Of a DNA stretch of 32,313 bases, positions 1 through 7,292 are shown in pieces. Position 1 is the stretch's first letter. Each line of letters opens with the position of its first letter. Under the pieces are notes generated by a model. It was given only the letters and a program-made list of their open reading frames with translations. It made no database searches and was not told where the DNA came from. Source of the DNA: Cellulomonas sp. GTDB taxonomy: Bacteria > Actinomycetota > Actinomycetes > Actinomycetales > Cellulomonadaceae. A program made the translations under genes and the position numbers. The stretch spans positions 1-32,313 of the forward strand of contig JABBOW010000128.1 in the NCBI GenBank assembly GCA_012927595.1, read 5' to 3'.

Positions 1-60
1 CCGCCCCCCGCGGCCGCCCCCCGGCGGGGGGGGGGGCCCCCGGCGCCGTCTGGCGGGGTC
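1..60. other. G/C homopolymer artefact at left end
   Basis: The first 60 bases are almost only G and C, including a run of 11 G and several C runs, and give no sensible protein in any frame. The same kind of sequence closes the window at the right end. I read it as low-quality base calls at a contig edge. Positions 61-104, after it, are ordinary sequence but hold no gene apart from the 3' flank of the PAC2 gene. Confidence 0.8.
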
Positions 61-104
61 AGAGCCTGTCAGTGCAGATCATGGCCAACCTGCACAGAGC
101 AACA

Positions 105-1040
105 TCACAGTCCTGGACCGTCCCCGGTCTGCTGCGCCAGGAACCGCTCGAACTCCTCGCCCAGCTCGTCCGCCGTGGGCAGCTGCGCGCTCTCGGCGAG
201 GAGGCCCGTCCGACCGAGGTTGTGCGTGAACGCGTCGTACTGCTCCTCGAGGGCGTGGACCACGGCGGCGACCTCCTCCGAGCCGTTGACCTGGCGCTCG
301 ATCTCCAGCACGGTCTCGTTCGCCGCCTGCGTAAGGCTCGTGAGCTGCAGGTCGAGGCCCGTCACGCGCTGGAGGTTCTCGAGCGCCGTGATGCTCGCCT
401 GCGGGAAAGACGACTGCGCCAGGTAGTGCGGCACGTGCACCGCGAATCCCAGGGCGTCGTGGCCCGACTGACCGAGCCTCAGCTCGAGCAGCGCGCTCGC
501 GCTCCCCGGCACCTGGACCGTGCCGAACCACGACTTGTGGTCCGCGACGAGCTCCGGCCGTGTCGCGTGCGCCGTGACCGACAGCGGTCGGGTGTGCGGG
601 ATGCCCATCGGGATCCCGTGCAGCCCAATCGTCAGCGGCACGTCGAAGCGCTCGACGATCTGGCGGACGGCCGACGCGAATCGCTCCCACTGCACGTCGG
701 GCTCGAGCCCGTGCAGGAGGAGGAACGGCACACCCGCCGCGTCGTGGATCACGTCGACAACGAGCTGGGGCTCGTCGTAGTCGCTCCACGTCGACGAGTC
801 GAACGTCATGATCGGCCGCCTCGAGCGATAGTCGATGAGCTGGTCGACGTCGAACGTCGCGAGCCGCGTCGCCGGGAGCTCCTCGGTCAGGTGCTCGACG
901 GCCAGCTGCCCGGCACTGCCTGCATCCATGAAGCCGCGCAGCGCGTGCACGAGCACCGGACCCAGTCCGCCGGCAGACCGCGTCTCGACCTCGGCTGCAA
1001 CCTGCGGGTCGACGTCGTAGATGTCGTTGGGGTCCTGCAT
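105..1040 (-). CDS. PAC2 family protein (proteasome assembly chaperone-like)
   Basis: This 311-residue protein matches the actinobacterial PAC2 family, named after a eukaryotic proteasome assembly chaperone. The bacterial members have no settled function. Typical features are the N-terminal segment with GFMDAGSAG (about residues 36-44), where PAC2 proteins have their G-x-x-D-A-G turn, the central LHGIPMGIPHTRP stretch (near 141-153), and a helical, acidic C-terminus with ADELGEEFERFL. No signal peptide or membrane segment is visible. The ATG start is supported by a strong GAGGTGAGG ribosome binding site a few bases upstream. The gene is divergent from the HelD-type helicase, with about 200 bp between the starts. 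No proteasome genes lie in the window, so a proteasome link rests on the family name only. Confidence 0.85.
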   Translation of the reverse strand: MQDPNDIYDVDPQVAAEVETRSAGGLGPVLVHALRGFMDAGSAGQLAVEHLTEELPATRLATFDVDQLIDYRSRRPIMTFDSSTWSDYDEPQLVVDVIHDAAGVPFLLLHGLEPDVQWERFASAVRQIVERFDVPLTIGLHGIPMGIPHTRPLSVTAHATRPELVADHKSWFGTVQVPGSASALLELRLGQSGHDALGFAVHVPHYLAQSSFPQASITALENLQRVTGLDLQLTSLTQAANETVLEIERQVNGSEEVAAVVHALEEQYDAFTHNLGRTGLLAESAQLPTADELGEEFERFLAQQTGDGPGL

Positions 1041-1200
1041 GGGTCCTCACCTCTTTCGTTGACCGCACCCGAAGCACGCGGCCTCGATCTCGACAACACC
1101 AGCGCATGCCCAGCTCTTCCCCACGGCGCGGTGCTGCACACGACAGCGTTACGGCGGCGGATAATGGACGGCCGCTCCGCGCGTGGGCACGGAGGCATCC

Positions 1201-1218
1201 GGTGGTCGTTCGACCACC
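1201..1218. promoter_or_regulatory. 18-bp perfect dyad upstream of helD
   Basis: GGTGGTCGTTCGACCACC has two perfectly complementary 8-bp arms around a TT centre. It ends 21 bp before the GTG start of the HelD-type gene, ahead of its GGAG ribosome binding site. It could be an operator, or an RNA hairpin if it lies in the leader. I do not recognise the cognate regulator. Confidence 0.55.
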
Positions 1219-1239
1219 CTGGGGAACAGGAGCGCCGAC

Positions 1240-3561
1240 GTGGCGGGAAGCGAGTCGGAGCTGCGCGGTGAGCAGGAGACCGTCGACAGGCTGTACCGCC
1301 GGCTCGACCAGCTCCGTGCGCAGACCCGGGCGCGGCTTGCCGAGGTCCGTCGCGAGGGACCGTCCGGATCGCCGCAGAACCGCAGCGAGCGCGATGCGTT
1401 CGCCACCCTGTACGAGGACCGGGTCGCTCAGCTCGAGGCCGTCGAGGACCGTCTCGCCTTCGGCCGGCTCGACCTGACGGACGGCGCGACTCGCTATGTC
1501 GGACGAATCGGCCTCGCCGACGACGACCATGCCTCCATCCTCACGGACTGGCGCGCGCCGGCCGCCCAGGCCTTCTACCGCGCAACAGCCGCGCGGCCCG
1601 ACGGCGTCCTGCGTCGTCGCCACCTCGTCACGCGCCGACGCTCGGTGACCGGCATCGAGGACGAGATCCTCGATCTGGACGTACTGGCGTCCGCGGTCGA
1701 GGCAGACGGGTCGGACCCCGCGGGCGCCCGCCACGACGGCCTCACACTGAGCGGGCTGTCCGGCGAAGGTGCGCTCCTCGCCTCCCTCGCCGCCGGACGC
1801 ACGGGTCGAATGAGCGACATAGTGGCGACCATCCAGGCCGAGCAGGACGCGATCATCAGGTCGGAGCTGCAGGGCGCGCTTGTCGTGCAGGGCGGGCCGG
1901 GGACCGGCAAGACGGCCGTCGCGTTGCATCGGGCCGCGTTCCTGCTGTACGCGCACCGGCGCACGCTCGAGCGCTCAGGCGTCCTGCTCGTCGGCCCGAG
2001 CCGGACGTTCCTGCACTACATCGACCAGGTGCTGCCGTCGCTCGGCGAGACCGGCGTGGTGACGACGACGGTCGCCGAGCTCTTCCCGGGCGTCAGCCCG
2101 ACCAGGGTCGAAGACGACGTCGTCGCCGAGATCAAGGGTCGCGCCGTCATGTCGCGCGTCATCGGCCGCGCGGTACGCCAACGCCAGCGTGTGCCCGCGC
2201 AGCCCACTGAGGTGCGCATCGAGGGCACGACGATCGTCGTCACGCCGACTGACGTCTCCGCGGCGATCGCTCGAGCGCGGCGCGGCAACCGTCCGCACAA
2301 CCAGGCCCGCGTCACATTCGTCCGCGACATGCTGGCGCGGCTCGCCGAGCAGTACGTGGCACAGCTCGGGTGGCCGGTCGCCCCCGATGAACGGGGTGAG
2401 ATCCTCGAGGAGCTCCGCTCGACCCGCGAGATCAGGATCGCGCTCAACCTCGCCTGGATGCCGCTCACCGCTCAGGGTCTCGTCACCGACCTGCTCACCA
2501 AGCCGCACCGCCTCGCAGCCGCGTCCCCCGAGCTCTCGGGCCACGATCGCGCACTCCTGCAGCGGTCCCCCGACGCACCGTGGACCGCGGCCGACGTCCC
2601 GCTGCTCGACGAGGCCGCCGAGCTGCTCGGGGACGACAACCAGGCGGCGCTTGCACGCGAGCGGGCGGACGCCGCACGCCGTGTCGCCGAGGTCGACTAC
2701 GCCCGCCGGGTGCTGGAGTCGAACGGCGGCGACGGGCTCGTGTCCGCGGAGCTGCTGGCGGATCGCTTCGCGGGTTCCGGACCGTCCCTGACGACCGCCG
2801 AGCGCGCAGCGGCCGACCGGAGCTGGACCTACGGGCACGTCATTGTCGACGAGGCCCAGGAGCTGTCCGCCATGGCGTGGCGTGCGCTCCTGCGGCGGGT
2901 ACCGACCAGGTCGATGACGATCGTCGGCGACGTCGCCCAGACGTCGTCGAGCGCGGGCGCCCACTCGTGGCGCAGCACCCTCGAGCCGGTGCTGCGCTCG
3001 TCGTGGCGCCTCGCGGAGCTCACGGTCAACTACCGCACGCCCGCAGCGGTCGCCGACGCCGCCCAGCGGGTCGCGGCCGAGGCCGGGCTGCCGGTCAGCC
3101 GACTGACCTCGGCCCGAGACGTCGCTGGCGCACTCACGTTCGACCGCGTCGAGCCGGGGTCACTCGCGACGGCCGCGGTGGCTCAGGTGCGGTCGCTCCT
3201 CGCCGAGGTGCCCGACGACGCCGGCGCAGGACGCGTGGCCGTCATCGGACCCCGCCGTCGACTCGAAGACGTCCGCTCAGCGCTGCGTGACGCCGGCCTC
3301 GAGGAGGTGCTTCGGGCGCCGGGCTCCACGTCGTCGGCCAGGGCGACCGATCTCGACGCCCCCGTCTCCTTGCTGACCCCGCGCGAGAGCAAGGGACTGG
3401 AGTTCGACGCCGTCGTCCTGCTGGAGCCTGCCGACGTCTTGGCGACCAACGCGGGCGACCTCTACGTCGCGATGACCCGCCCCACCCGGGCGCTGCGCGT
3501 CATTCACGAACGCGACCTTCCAGTCGGGCTGAACGGCGTCGCGGGGCAGCCGCAGTACTGA
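1240..3561 (+). CDS. helD: HelD-type superfamily 1 helicase / RNA polymerase recycling factor
   Basis: This ATPase resembles UvrD/Rep helicases. Known HelD proteins bind RNA polymerase and use ATP to clear it from DNA or stalled complexes; related actinobacterial HelR proteins protect against rifamycins. With the GTG at 1240 (GGAG seven bases upstream) it has 773 residues, close to other HelD proteins (about 730-780). The N-terminus is charged and predicted coiled coil (about residues 8-50), which in HelD enters the polymerase secondary channel. Walker A GGPGTGKT is at 218-225 and the Walker B DEAQ at 537-540. Near the C-terminus are the SF1 motifs VNYRTPAA, ESKGLEFD and YVAMTRPTRAL. An upstream in-frame start at 1183 exists but lacks a good ribosome site and would run through the palindrome. 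The stop is only 4 bp from the convergent protease stop. Sequence alone does not say whether it gives rifamycin resistance. Confidence 0.88.
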   Translation: MAGSESELRGEQETVDRLYRRLDQLRAQTRARLAEVRREGPSGSPQNRSERDAFATLYEDRVAQLEAVEDRLAFGRLDLTDGATRYVGRIGLADDDHASILTDWRAPAAQAFYRATAARPDGVLRRRHLVTRRRSVTGIEDEILDLDVLASAVEADGSDPAGARHDGLTLSGLSGEGALLASLAAGRTGRMSDIVATIQAEQDAIIRSELQGALVVQGGPGTGKTAVALHRAAFLLYAHRRTLERSGVLLVGPSRTFLHYIDQVLPSLGETGVVTTTVAELFPGVSPTRVEDDVVAEIKGRAVMSRVIGRAVRQRQRVPAQPTEVRIEGTTIVVTPTDVSAAIARARRGNRPHNQARVTFVRDMLARLAEQYVAQLGWPVAPDERGEILEELRSTREIRIALNLAWMPLTAQGLVTDLLTKPHRLAAASPELSGHDRALLQRSPDAPWTAADVPLLDEAAELLGDDNQAALARERADAARRVAEVDYARRVLESNGGDGLVSAELLADRFAGSGPSLTTAERAAADRSWTYGHVIVDEAQELSAMAWRALLRRVPTRSMTIVGDVAQTSSSAGAHSWRSTLEPVLRSSWRLAELTVNYRTPAAVADAAQRVAAEAGLPVSRLTSARDVAGALTFDRVEPGSLATAAVAQVRSLLAEVPDDAGAGRVAVIGPRRRLEDVRSALRDAGLEEVLRAPGSTSSARATDLDAPVSLLTPRESKGLEFDAVVLLEPADVLATNAGDLYVAMTRPTRALRVIHERDLPVGLNGVAGQPQY

Positions 3562-3565
3562 GTGC

Positions 3566-4432
3566 TCAGGCGCCGTCGCACGGCACCTGGCCGACGAGCG
3601 CCAACCCGGCCCGGTCCCCTGGTCCGAGCGCGGTCAGCGCACCCATCGCCGGCGCCATGAGCTCACCCGCGTCGGCGACGTGGTCGAGACCGACGACGTG
3701 CGCGACCTCGTGCACGACGACGGCGCGAGCCCGCGCGTACCCGTCGGGACTCGCGAGGATCGCGGTGAGGTCAGGGGCGTCGAGCAGCACCCGCCCGCCA
3801 GCCAGGAACTCACCTGGTCCGGTCGCCGCCGGGACGACGGACACACCGCCCAGCCCGGCCGTCGGTCCCGCCAGCTCGGGATCGGTACCCTCGTCCGACC
3901 AGCCGAACAGCACCGGCGCCCAGCCGTCGCCGTAGCGGGCCTGGACCAACGGCCGGTCGAGCAGGGGCTCTTCGCTCGTGTACCCGGCGTCGACGAACGC
4001 GAGGCCCGTCGCACTCGAGATCACCGCGACCGCCTCGGCGATCAGCTGGTCGCCCGCGGCAGGTGCACCGTCGGGCCGGACGACGTAGCGGATGGGGCGG
4101 CACGGGTCGAAGCCGATGGGAGCTCCCGACGCTGTGACGTAGAGGAACGCGTGCGACCCGCTCGTGGCTACCGCCACGGGCGGCAGGACGCGCACGGCGC
4201 CCTTCGCGGGCGCTGGTACCGCGACGAGCCGACCCTGGACGGTGATGAACTTCGGGGGCGGAGCGATGGGGAGCCACGACGGCAGCGCGCCCCGGGACCA
4301 CGCCAGGCCCAGCACGGCCCCGACGAGGCCTACGGCCAGGATCGGGTTCAGCCCGGCACGCGTCACAGCCACGCCGCCGCGCCTCTCGATGCGCTCGGCC
4401 TGCCGTCGGTAGCGGCGCATCGACAAGGTCAC
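3566..4432 (-). CDS. membrane-anchored matrixin-like zinc metalloprotease
   Basis: This protein of about 288 residues carries HEVAHVVGLDH at about 241-251, an exact HExxHxxGxxH zinc motif of the metzincin/matrixin type, followed by ELMAPAM, which supplies the Met-turn methionine. One hydrophobic segment near the N-terminus (GLNPILAVGLVGAVLGLAWS) follows an arginine-rich stretch, so the catalytic domain should lie outside the membrane. Substrates cannot be told from sequence. I chose the GTG at 4432 because GGGAG lies 8 bp upstream of it. An ATG four codons later (4420) is the alternative, and the longest open frame (to 4573) overlaps the serA leader. There is almost no space (4 bp) to the convergent HelD gene, so the two transcripts must overlap. 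Confidence 0.78.
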   Translation of the reverse strand: MTLSMRRYRRQAERIERRGGVAVTRAGLNPILAVGLVGAVLGLAWSRGALPSWLPIAPPPKFITVQGRLVAVPAPAKGAVRVLPPVAVATSGSHAFLYVTASGAPIGFDPCRPIRYVVRPDGAPAAGDQLIAEAVAVISSATGLAFVDAGYTSEEPLLDRPLVQARYGDGWAPVLFGWSDEGTDPELAGPTAGLGGVSVVPAATGPGEFLAGGRVLLDAPDLTAILASPDGYARARAVVVHEVAHVVGLDHVADAGELMAPAMGALTALGPGDRAGLALVGQVPCDGA

Positions 4433-4514
4433 GGCGCAGTCTCCCAACTGAGCCGCCCCCGCCGCGCCATGCTTCCGGGTGAACCTGCGCCCGTCGTCGG
4501 GTGGCAGGCCGACG

Positions 4515-4545
4515 CGGTCCCGCACCTGTCCGAGGGACGGGACCG
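4515..4545 (+). promoter_or_regulatory. inverted repeat in the serA leader region
   Basis: CGGTCCCG (4515-4522) and CGGGACCG (4538-4545) form a perfect 8-bp inverted repeat with a 15-nt loop, starting 60 bp before the serA ATG. A smaller TGGTC-TGCC-GACCA hairpin follows at 4549-4562, just before the AAGGG ribosome site. They could be a leader structure or an operator. Nothing identifies a ligand or regulator. Confidence 0.35.
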
Positions 4546-4574
4546 GCTTGGTCTGCCGACCACAAGGGCGCACG

Positions 4575-5780
4575 ATGTGCCCCGTGCGCGCACTCCTCCT
4601 CGAGAACCTCCACCCCGACGCCGTGACGAATCTTGAGCAGGCCGGCTACGAGGTGATCACCCGCACCGGCGCTCTCGACGAGGACGAGCTCATCGACGCG
4701 CTGCAGGGGGTGACCCTGCTCGGCATCCGCTCCAAGACGACAGTGACAGCTCACGCGATCGAGAGCTCTCCGGACCTGATCGCGATCGGTGCGTTCTGCA
4801 TCGGCACCAACCAGGTCGACCTCGCCTCCGCCGCTCACCACGGGGTCGCAGTGTTCAACGCGCCCTTCTCCAACACGCGGTCGGTCGTCGAGATCACGAT
4901 TGCCGAGATCATCGCCCTGACGCGACGGCTCACCGAGTTCGACCGGTCGATGCATGAGGGTGTCTGGAACAAGTCGGCGATCGGTGCGCACGAGGTGCGT
5001 GGCCGGACCCTCGGGATCATCGGGTACGGCAACATCGGCACGCAGCTGTCGGTGCTTGCCGAGAACCTCGGCATGTCGGTCATCTTCTACGACACCGCGG
5101 AGAAGCTCGCTCTCGGCAACGCGCGCCGGGCCTCGACCATGGACGAGCTGCTCGAGTCGGCCGACATCGTCACGTTGCACGTCGACGGTCGCCCCGGCAA
5201 CGCTGGGATGTTCGGAGCGAGGCAGATCGCGCGGATGGGACCGGGGGCGATCCTGCTCAACCTGTCCCGCGGCTTCGTCGTCGACCCCGCTGCCCTGCGT
5301 GAGGCGATCGTCTCGAAACACCTGAGCGGAGCTGCGATCGATGTGTTCCCTGTCGAGCCCAAGCGCAAGGGCGACGCGTTCGAGTCCGAGCTGCGCGGCC
5401 TGCCCAACGTCATCCTCACGCCGCACACTGGCGGGTCGACCGAGGAGGCGCAGGAGGCGATCGGAAACTTCGTGTCCCACAAGATGCGGGACTACCTCCG
5501 CACGGGCACGACGACCCTCAGCGTCAACCTGCCGAACCTCGCGCTCGACCAAGCACCCGACGTGCACCGCCTTGCCTACCTGCACCGGAACACTCCCGGC
5601 GTCCTGGCGGCGGTCAATGCGACGCTCGCCGAGCACGGCGTCAACATCGAGGGGCAGCTCCTGGCGACGCGTGGCGAGATCGGCTATGTCGTGACGGACG
5701 CAGACGCACCGCTCGAGCAGGCCGTCGTCGAGGCTCTGCGGGCACGACCCGAGTCGGTGCGACTGCGCCTGCTGTCCTAG
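4575..5780 (+). CDS. serA: D-3-phosphoglycerate dehydrogenase with C-terminal ACT domain
   Basis: This enzyme oxidises 3-phosphoglycerate to 3-phosphohydroxypyruvate with NAD+, the first step of L-serine synthesis in the cytosol. The 401-residue length and layout fit the shorter, E. coli-like SerA type: substrate domain, Rossmann fold, then one ACT domain. Visible are RSKT (52-55), the dinucleotide motif GYGNIG (150-155), and the catalytic Arg232 (in NLSRG), Glu261 (in FPVEPK) and His284 (in TPHTGG). The ACT domain at about 330-401 (RNTPGVLAAVNATLAEHGVN) is where serine feedback inhibition is expected. The ATG at 4575 has AAGGG six bases upstream; the longer in-frame GTG upstream at 4479 lacks support. 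The gene stands alone, followed by a strong hairpin. Confidence 0.95.
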   Translation: MCPVRALLLENLHPDAVTNLEQAGYEVITRTGALDEDELIDALQGVTLLGIRSKTTVTAHAIESSPDLIAIGAFCIGTNQVDLASAAHHGVAVFNAPFSNTRSVVEITIAEIIALTRRLTEFDRSMHEGVWNKSAIGAHEVRGRTLGIIGYGNIGTQLSVLAENLGMSVIFYDTAEKLALGNARRASTMDELLESADIVTLHVDGRPGNAGMFGARQIARMGPGAILLNLSRGFVVDPAALREAIVSKHLSGAAIDVFPVEPKRKGDAFESELRGLPNVILTPHTGGSTEEAQEAIGNFVSHKMRDYLRTGTTTLSVNLPNLALDQAPDVHRLAYLHRNTPGVLAAVNATLAEHGVNIEGQLLATRGEIGYVVTDADAPLEQAVVEALRARPESVRLRLLS

Positions 5781-5839
5781 CCGTCAGCGGCGGGCAGACC
5801 GCACGGCAGGTATCTCACGTCACGTCACGTCAGTGACAT

Positions 5840-5881
5840 GACGACGGCGGCCGGGGAGGCTTCTGCCTGGCCGCCGTCGTC
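5840..5881. terminator. bidirectional hairpin terminator between serA and DUF5302
   Basis: A perfect 13-bp stem, GACGACGGCGGCC (5840-5852) with GGCCGCCGTCGTC (5869-5881), encloses a 16-nt loop that holds a further AGGC-TTCT-GCCT mini-stem. It lies between two convergent genes, 59 bp after serA and 10 bp after the DUF5302 stop. There is no T-run on either side, which is common for actinobacterial terminators. Confidence 0.8.
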
Positions 5882-5891
5882 GTCGGACCGA

Positions 5892-6089
5892 TCAGGCGGA
5901 GCCGGACTTGCGCCGGAACTGCCGCTGCACCGGTCCCGTCGTTTCGGCACTGTGCACCGAGCCGGTGTTCTTCGAGCCGTCGGCTGTCCGGTGCCCGGCC
6001 GCCTTCTTGCGGTCGAGCGCCTCCCGGAACTTCGCCTTCGCGTCTTCGGTCGCCGTCGGTGCGCTCGGCGTGTCGTCCTGCTGCGCCAT
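5892..6089 (-). CDS. DUF5302 domain-containing small protein
   Basis: This 65-residue, highly charged protein has the DUF5302 pattern: a conserved AKAKFREALDRKK block (about residues 17-29), a Gly/Ser/Thr-rich middle, and a basic tail QRQFRRKSG. No membrane segment or known catalytic motif is present, and the function of the family is unknown; the basic tail is compatible with nucleic-acid or ribosome binding, which is speculation. The ATG has a strong GAGGAGGT ribosome site six bases upstream, so it is probably well translated. It is divergent from the aldo/keto reductase and shares the strong hairpin with serA. Confidence 0.82.
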   Translation of the reverse strand: MAQQDDTPSAPTATEDAKAKFREALDRKKAAGHRTADGSKNTGSVHSAETTGPVQRQFRRKSGSA

Positions 6090-6164
6090 CGCGGTACCTC
6101 CTCGTCGTGGTCAGGCCCTTGTCGGGCGCAGCGGGGGGTTGTCCACCGCGCCGCATGCCCAGCG

Positions 6165-6170
6165 TACGGT
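6165..6170 (+). promoter_or_regulatory. -10 hexamer TACGGT for a leaderless aldo/keto reductase transcript
   Basis: TACGGT is followed by exactly 6 nt and then ATG at 6177. No Shine-Dalgarno sequence is present. The spacing puts the transcription start on the A of the start codon. Confidence 0.6.
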
Positions 6171-6176
6171 CGTGTG

Positions 6177-7226
6177 ATGCACGTCGCCGACCCGCAACGC
6201 CACTCCCGGCTCCCGACCCGTCGCGCGGGACGCTCCGGGCTCTCGCTCGGCGTGGCCGCACTCGGCCTGTGGCAGAACTTCGGAGCAGCCCGACCTTTCG
6301 CCGAGCAGCGCGAGCTCGTGCTGCGTGCGATCGACCTCGGGATCACCCACCTCGACCTCGCCAACAACTACGGCCCACCGGCCGGTGTCGCCGAAGAGAG
6401 CGTCGGGCGGCTCCTCGCGCACGATCTGGCGCCCTACCGGGACGAGCTCGTGATCGCAACCAAGGCTGGGTACCGCGCGTGGCCCGGGCCGTACGGCGAG
6501 CACGGCTCGCGCAAGTACCTGCTCGCTTCTCTCGACCGGTCGCTCGCCCGGTTGGGGCTCGATCACGTCGACGTGTTCTACAGCCACCGCTACGACCCGA
6601 AGACGCCGCTCGAGGAGACGCTGGGCGCGCTCGCGACAGCACGCGACTCGGGGCGCGCCCGCTACGTCGGGGTGTCGTCGTACTCGGCCGTTCGCACGGT
6701 GGAAGCGGTGGAGCTCGCGCAGTCGATGGGCCTTGATCTCACCTTGCACCAGCCGTCGTACTCGATGCTGAACCGCTGGGTCGAGCATCCCGACCCCGCC
6801 GCGGGCGGGCGCTCGTTGCTCGACGTCGCGGCCGACATGGGGCTCGGCGTGGTGGTGTTCTCGCCGCTCGCCCAGGGCATGCTGACGGGCCGCTACCTCG
6901 ACGGGGTCCCGACCGACTCGCGCGCCGCGCGTGGTGGGCCGCTGCGTCCGGAATACCTCACCACGGACAACCTCGCGCATGTGCGGGGGCTCGCCGAGAT
7001 CGCCGCCGGACGCGGGCAGAGTCTCGCCCAGCTCGCGATCACGTGGGTCTTGCGTGACCCGCGCGTCACAAGTGTCGTCCTGGGACCACGGACGACGGCG
7101 CAGCTCGAGGACAGTCTGCGCGCGATCAGCGGGCCGCCGATCACCCCCGACGAGCTCGCGGCAATCGAGCTCTGTGCCGTTGACGGGGGCGTCAACCTGT
7201 GGGGCCCCCGGTCGAGCGAGCTGTAG
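6177..7226 (+). CDS. mgrA: aldo/keto reductase, L-glyceraldehyde 3-phosphate reductase type
   Basis: This 349-residue NADPH-dependent oxidoreductase has the aldo/keto reductase barrel tetrad: Asp60 and Tyr65 in HLDLANNYG, Lys96 in ATKAGY, and His137 in FYSHRYDP. The YGEHGSRKYLLASLDRSL and SHRYDPKTPLEETLGAL blocks match the YghZ group, whose E. coli member reduces L-glyceraldehyde 3-phosphate and methylglyoxal. Substrate assignment is by family resemblance. I chose ATG 6177 over the adjacent GTG at 6174 because TACGGT lies exactly 6 nt before it. The gene is followed 66 bp later by the acyl-CoA ligase, which has its own promoter. No signal peptide is present, so it is cytosolic. Confidence 0.85.
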   Translation: MHVADPQRHSRLPTRRAGRSGLSLGVAALGLWQNFGAARPFAEQRELVLRAIDLGITHLDLANNYGPPAGVAEESVGRLLAHDLAPYRDELVIATKAGYRAWPGPYGEHGSRKYLLASLDRSLARLGLDHVDVFYSHRYDPKTPLEETLGALATARDSGRARYVGVSSYSAVRTVEAVELAQSMGLDLTLHQPSYSMLNRWVEHPDPAAGGRSLLDVAADMGLGVVVFSPLAQGMLTGRYLDGVPTDSRAARGGPLRPEYLTTDNLAHVRGLAEIAAGRGQSLAQLAITWVLRDPRVTSVVLGPRTTAQLEDSLRAISGPPITPDELAAIELCAVDGGVNLWGPRSSEL

Positions 7227-7259
7227 CGGAGCGGCTGATCTCACCCGACCTACTGTGCA

Positions 7260-7283
7260 GTAACTTACGGGTCCGTAGGTTAC
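7260..7283. promoter_or_regulatory. 24-bp imperfect palindrome, probable TetR-type operator of the fadD-like gene
   Basis: The left half reads GTAACTTACGGG and the right half TCCGTAGGTTAC; 10 of 12 positions pair (mismatches at position 6 and at the centre). It overlaps the likely -10 elements TAGGTT (7276-7281) and TACGCT (7281-7286), ideal for repression. Size and symmetry fit TetR-family operators, which often control acyl-CoA metabolism genes. No regulator gene lies nearby. Confidence 0.7.
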
Positions 7284-7286
7284 GCT
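7281..7286 (+). promoter_or_regulatory. -10 hexamer TACGCT for a leaderless fadD-like transcript
   Basis: TACGCT is followed by 6 nt and the GTG start at 7293. A GGAG at 7287-7290 is only two bases from the GTG, too close to act as a normal ribosome site. The overlapping TAGGTT at 7276-7281 is an alternative. Confidence 0.55.
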
Positions 7287-7292
7287 GGAGTC

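Noticed and set aside
1150..1170. TAATGG as a helD -10
   Set aside because: It lacks the final T and has no matching -35; too weak to annotate.
79..1956. 625-codon minus-strand open frame spanning PAC2 and the 5' part of helD
   Set aside because: It is antisense to real genes, is rich in Arg/Ala/Gly from GC-rich codons and shows no domain; PAC2 and HelD explain the region.
2189..3290. Long Arg/Ser-rich plus-strand frames inside helD
   Set aside because: They are out of frame with the helicase motifs and have the composition typical of shadow frames.
3810..5636. 608-codon minus-strand frame across the protease gene and serA
   Set aside because: It is antisense to serA and out of frame with the protease; no family resemblance.
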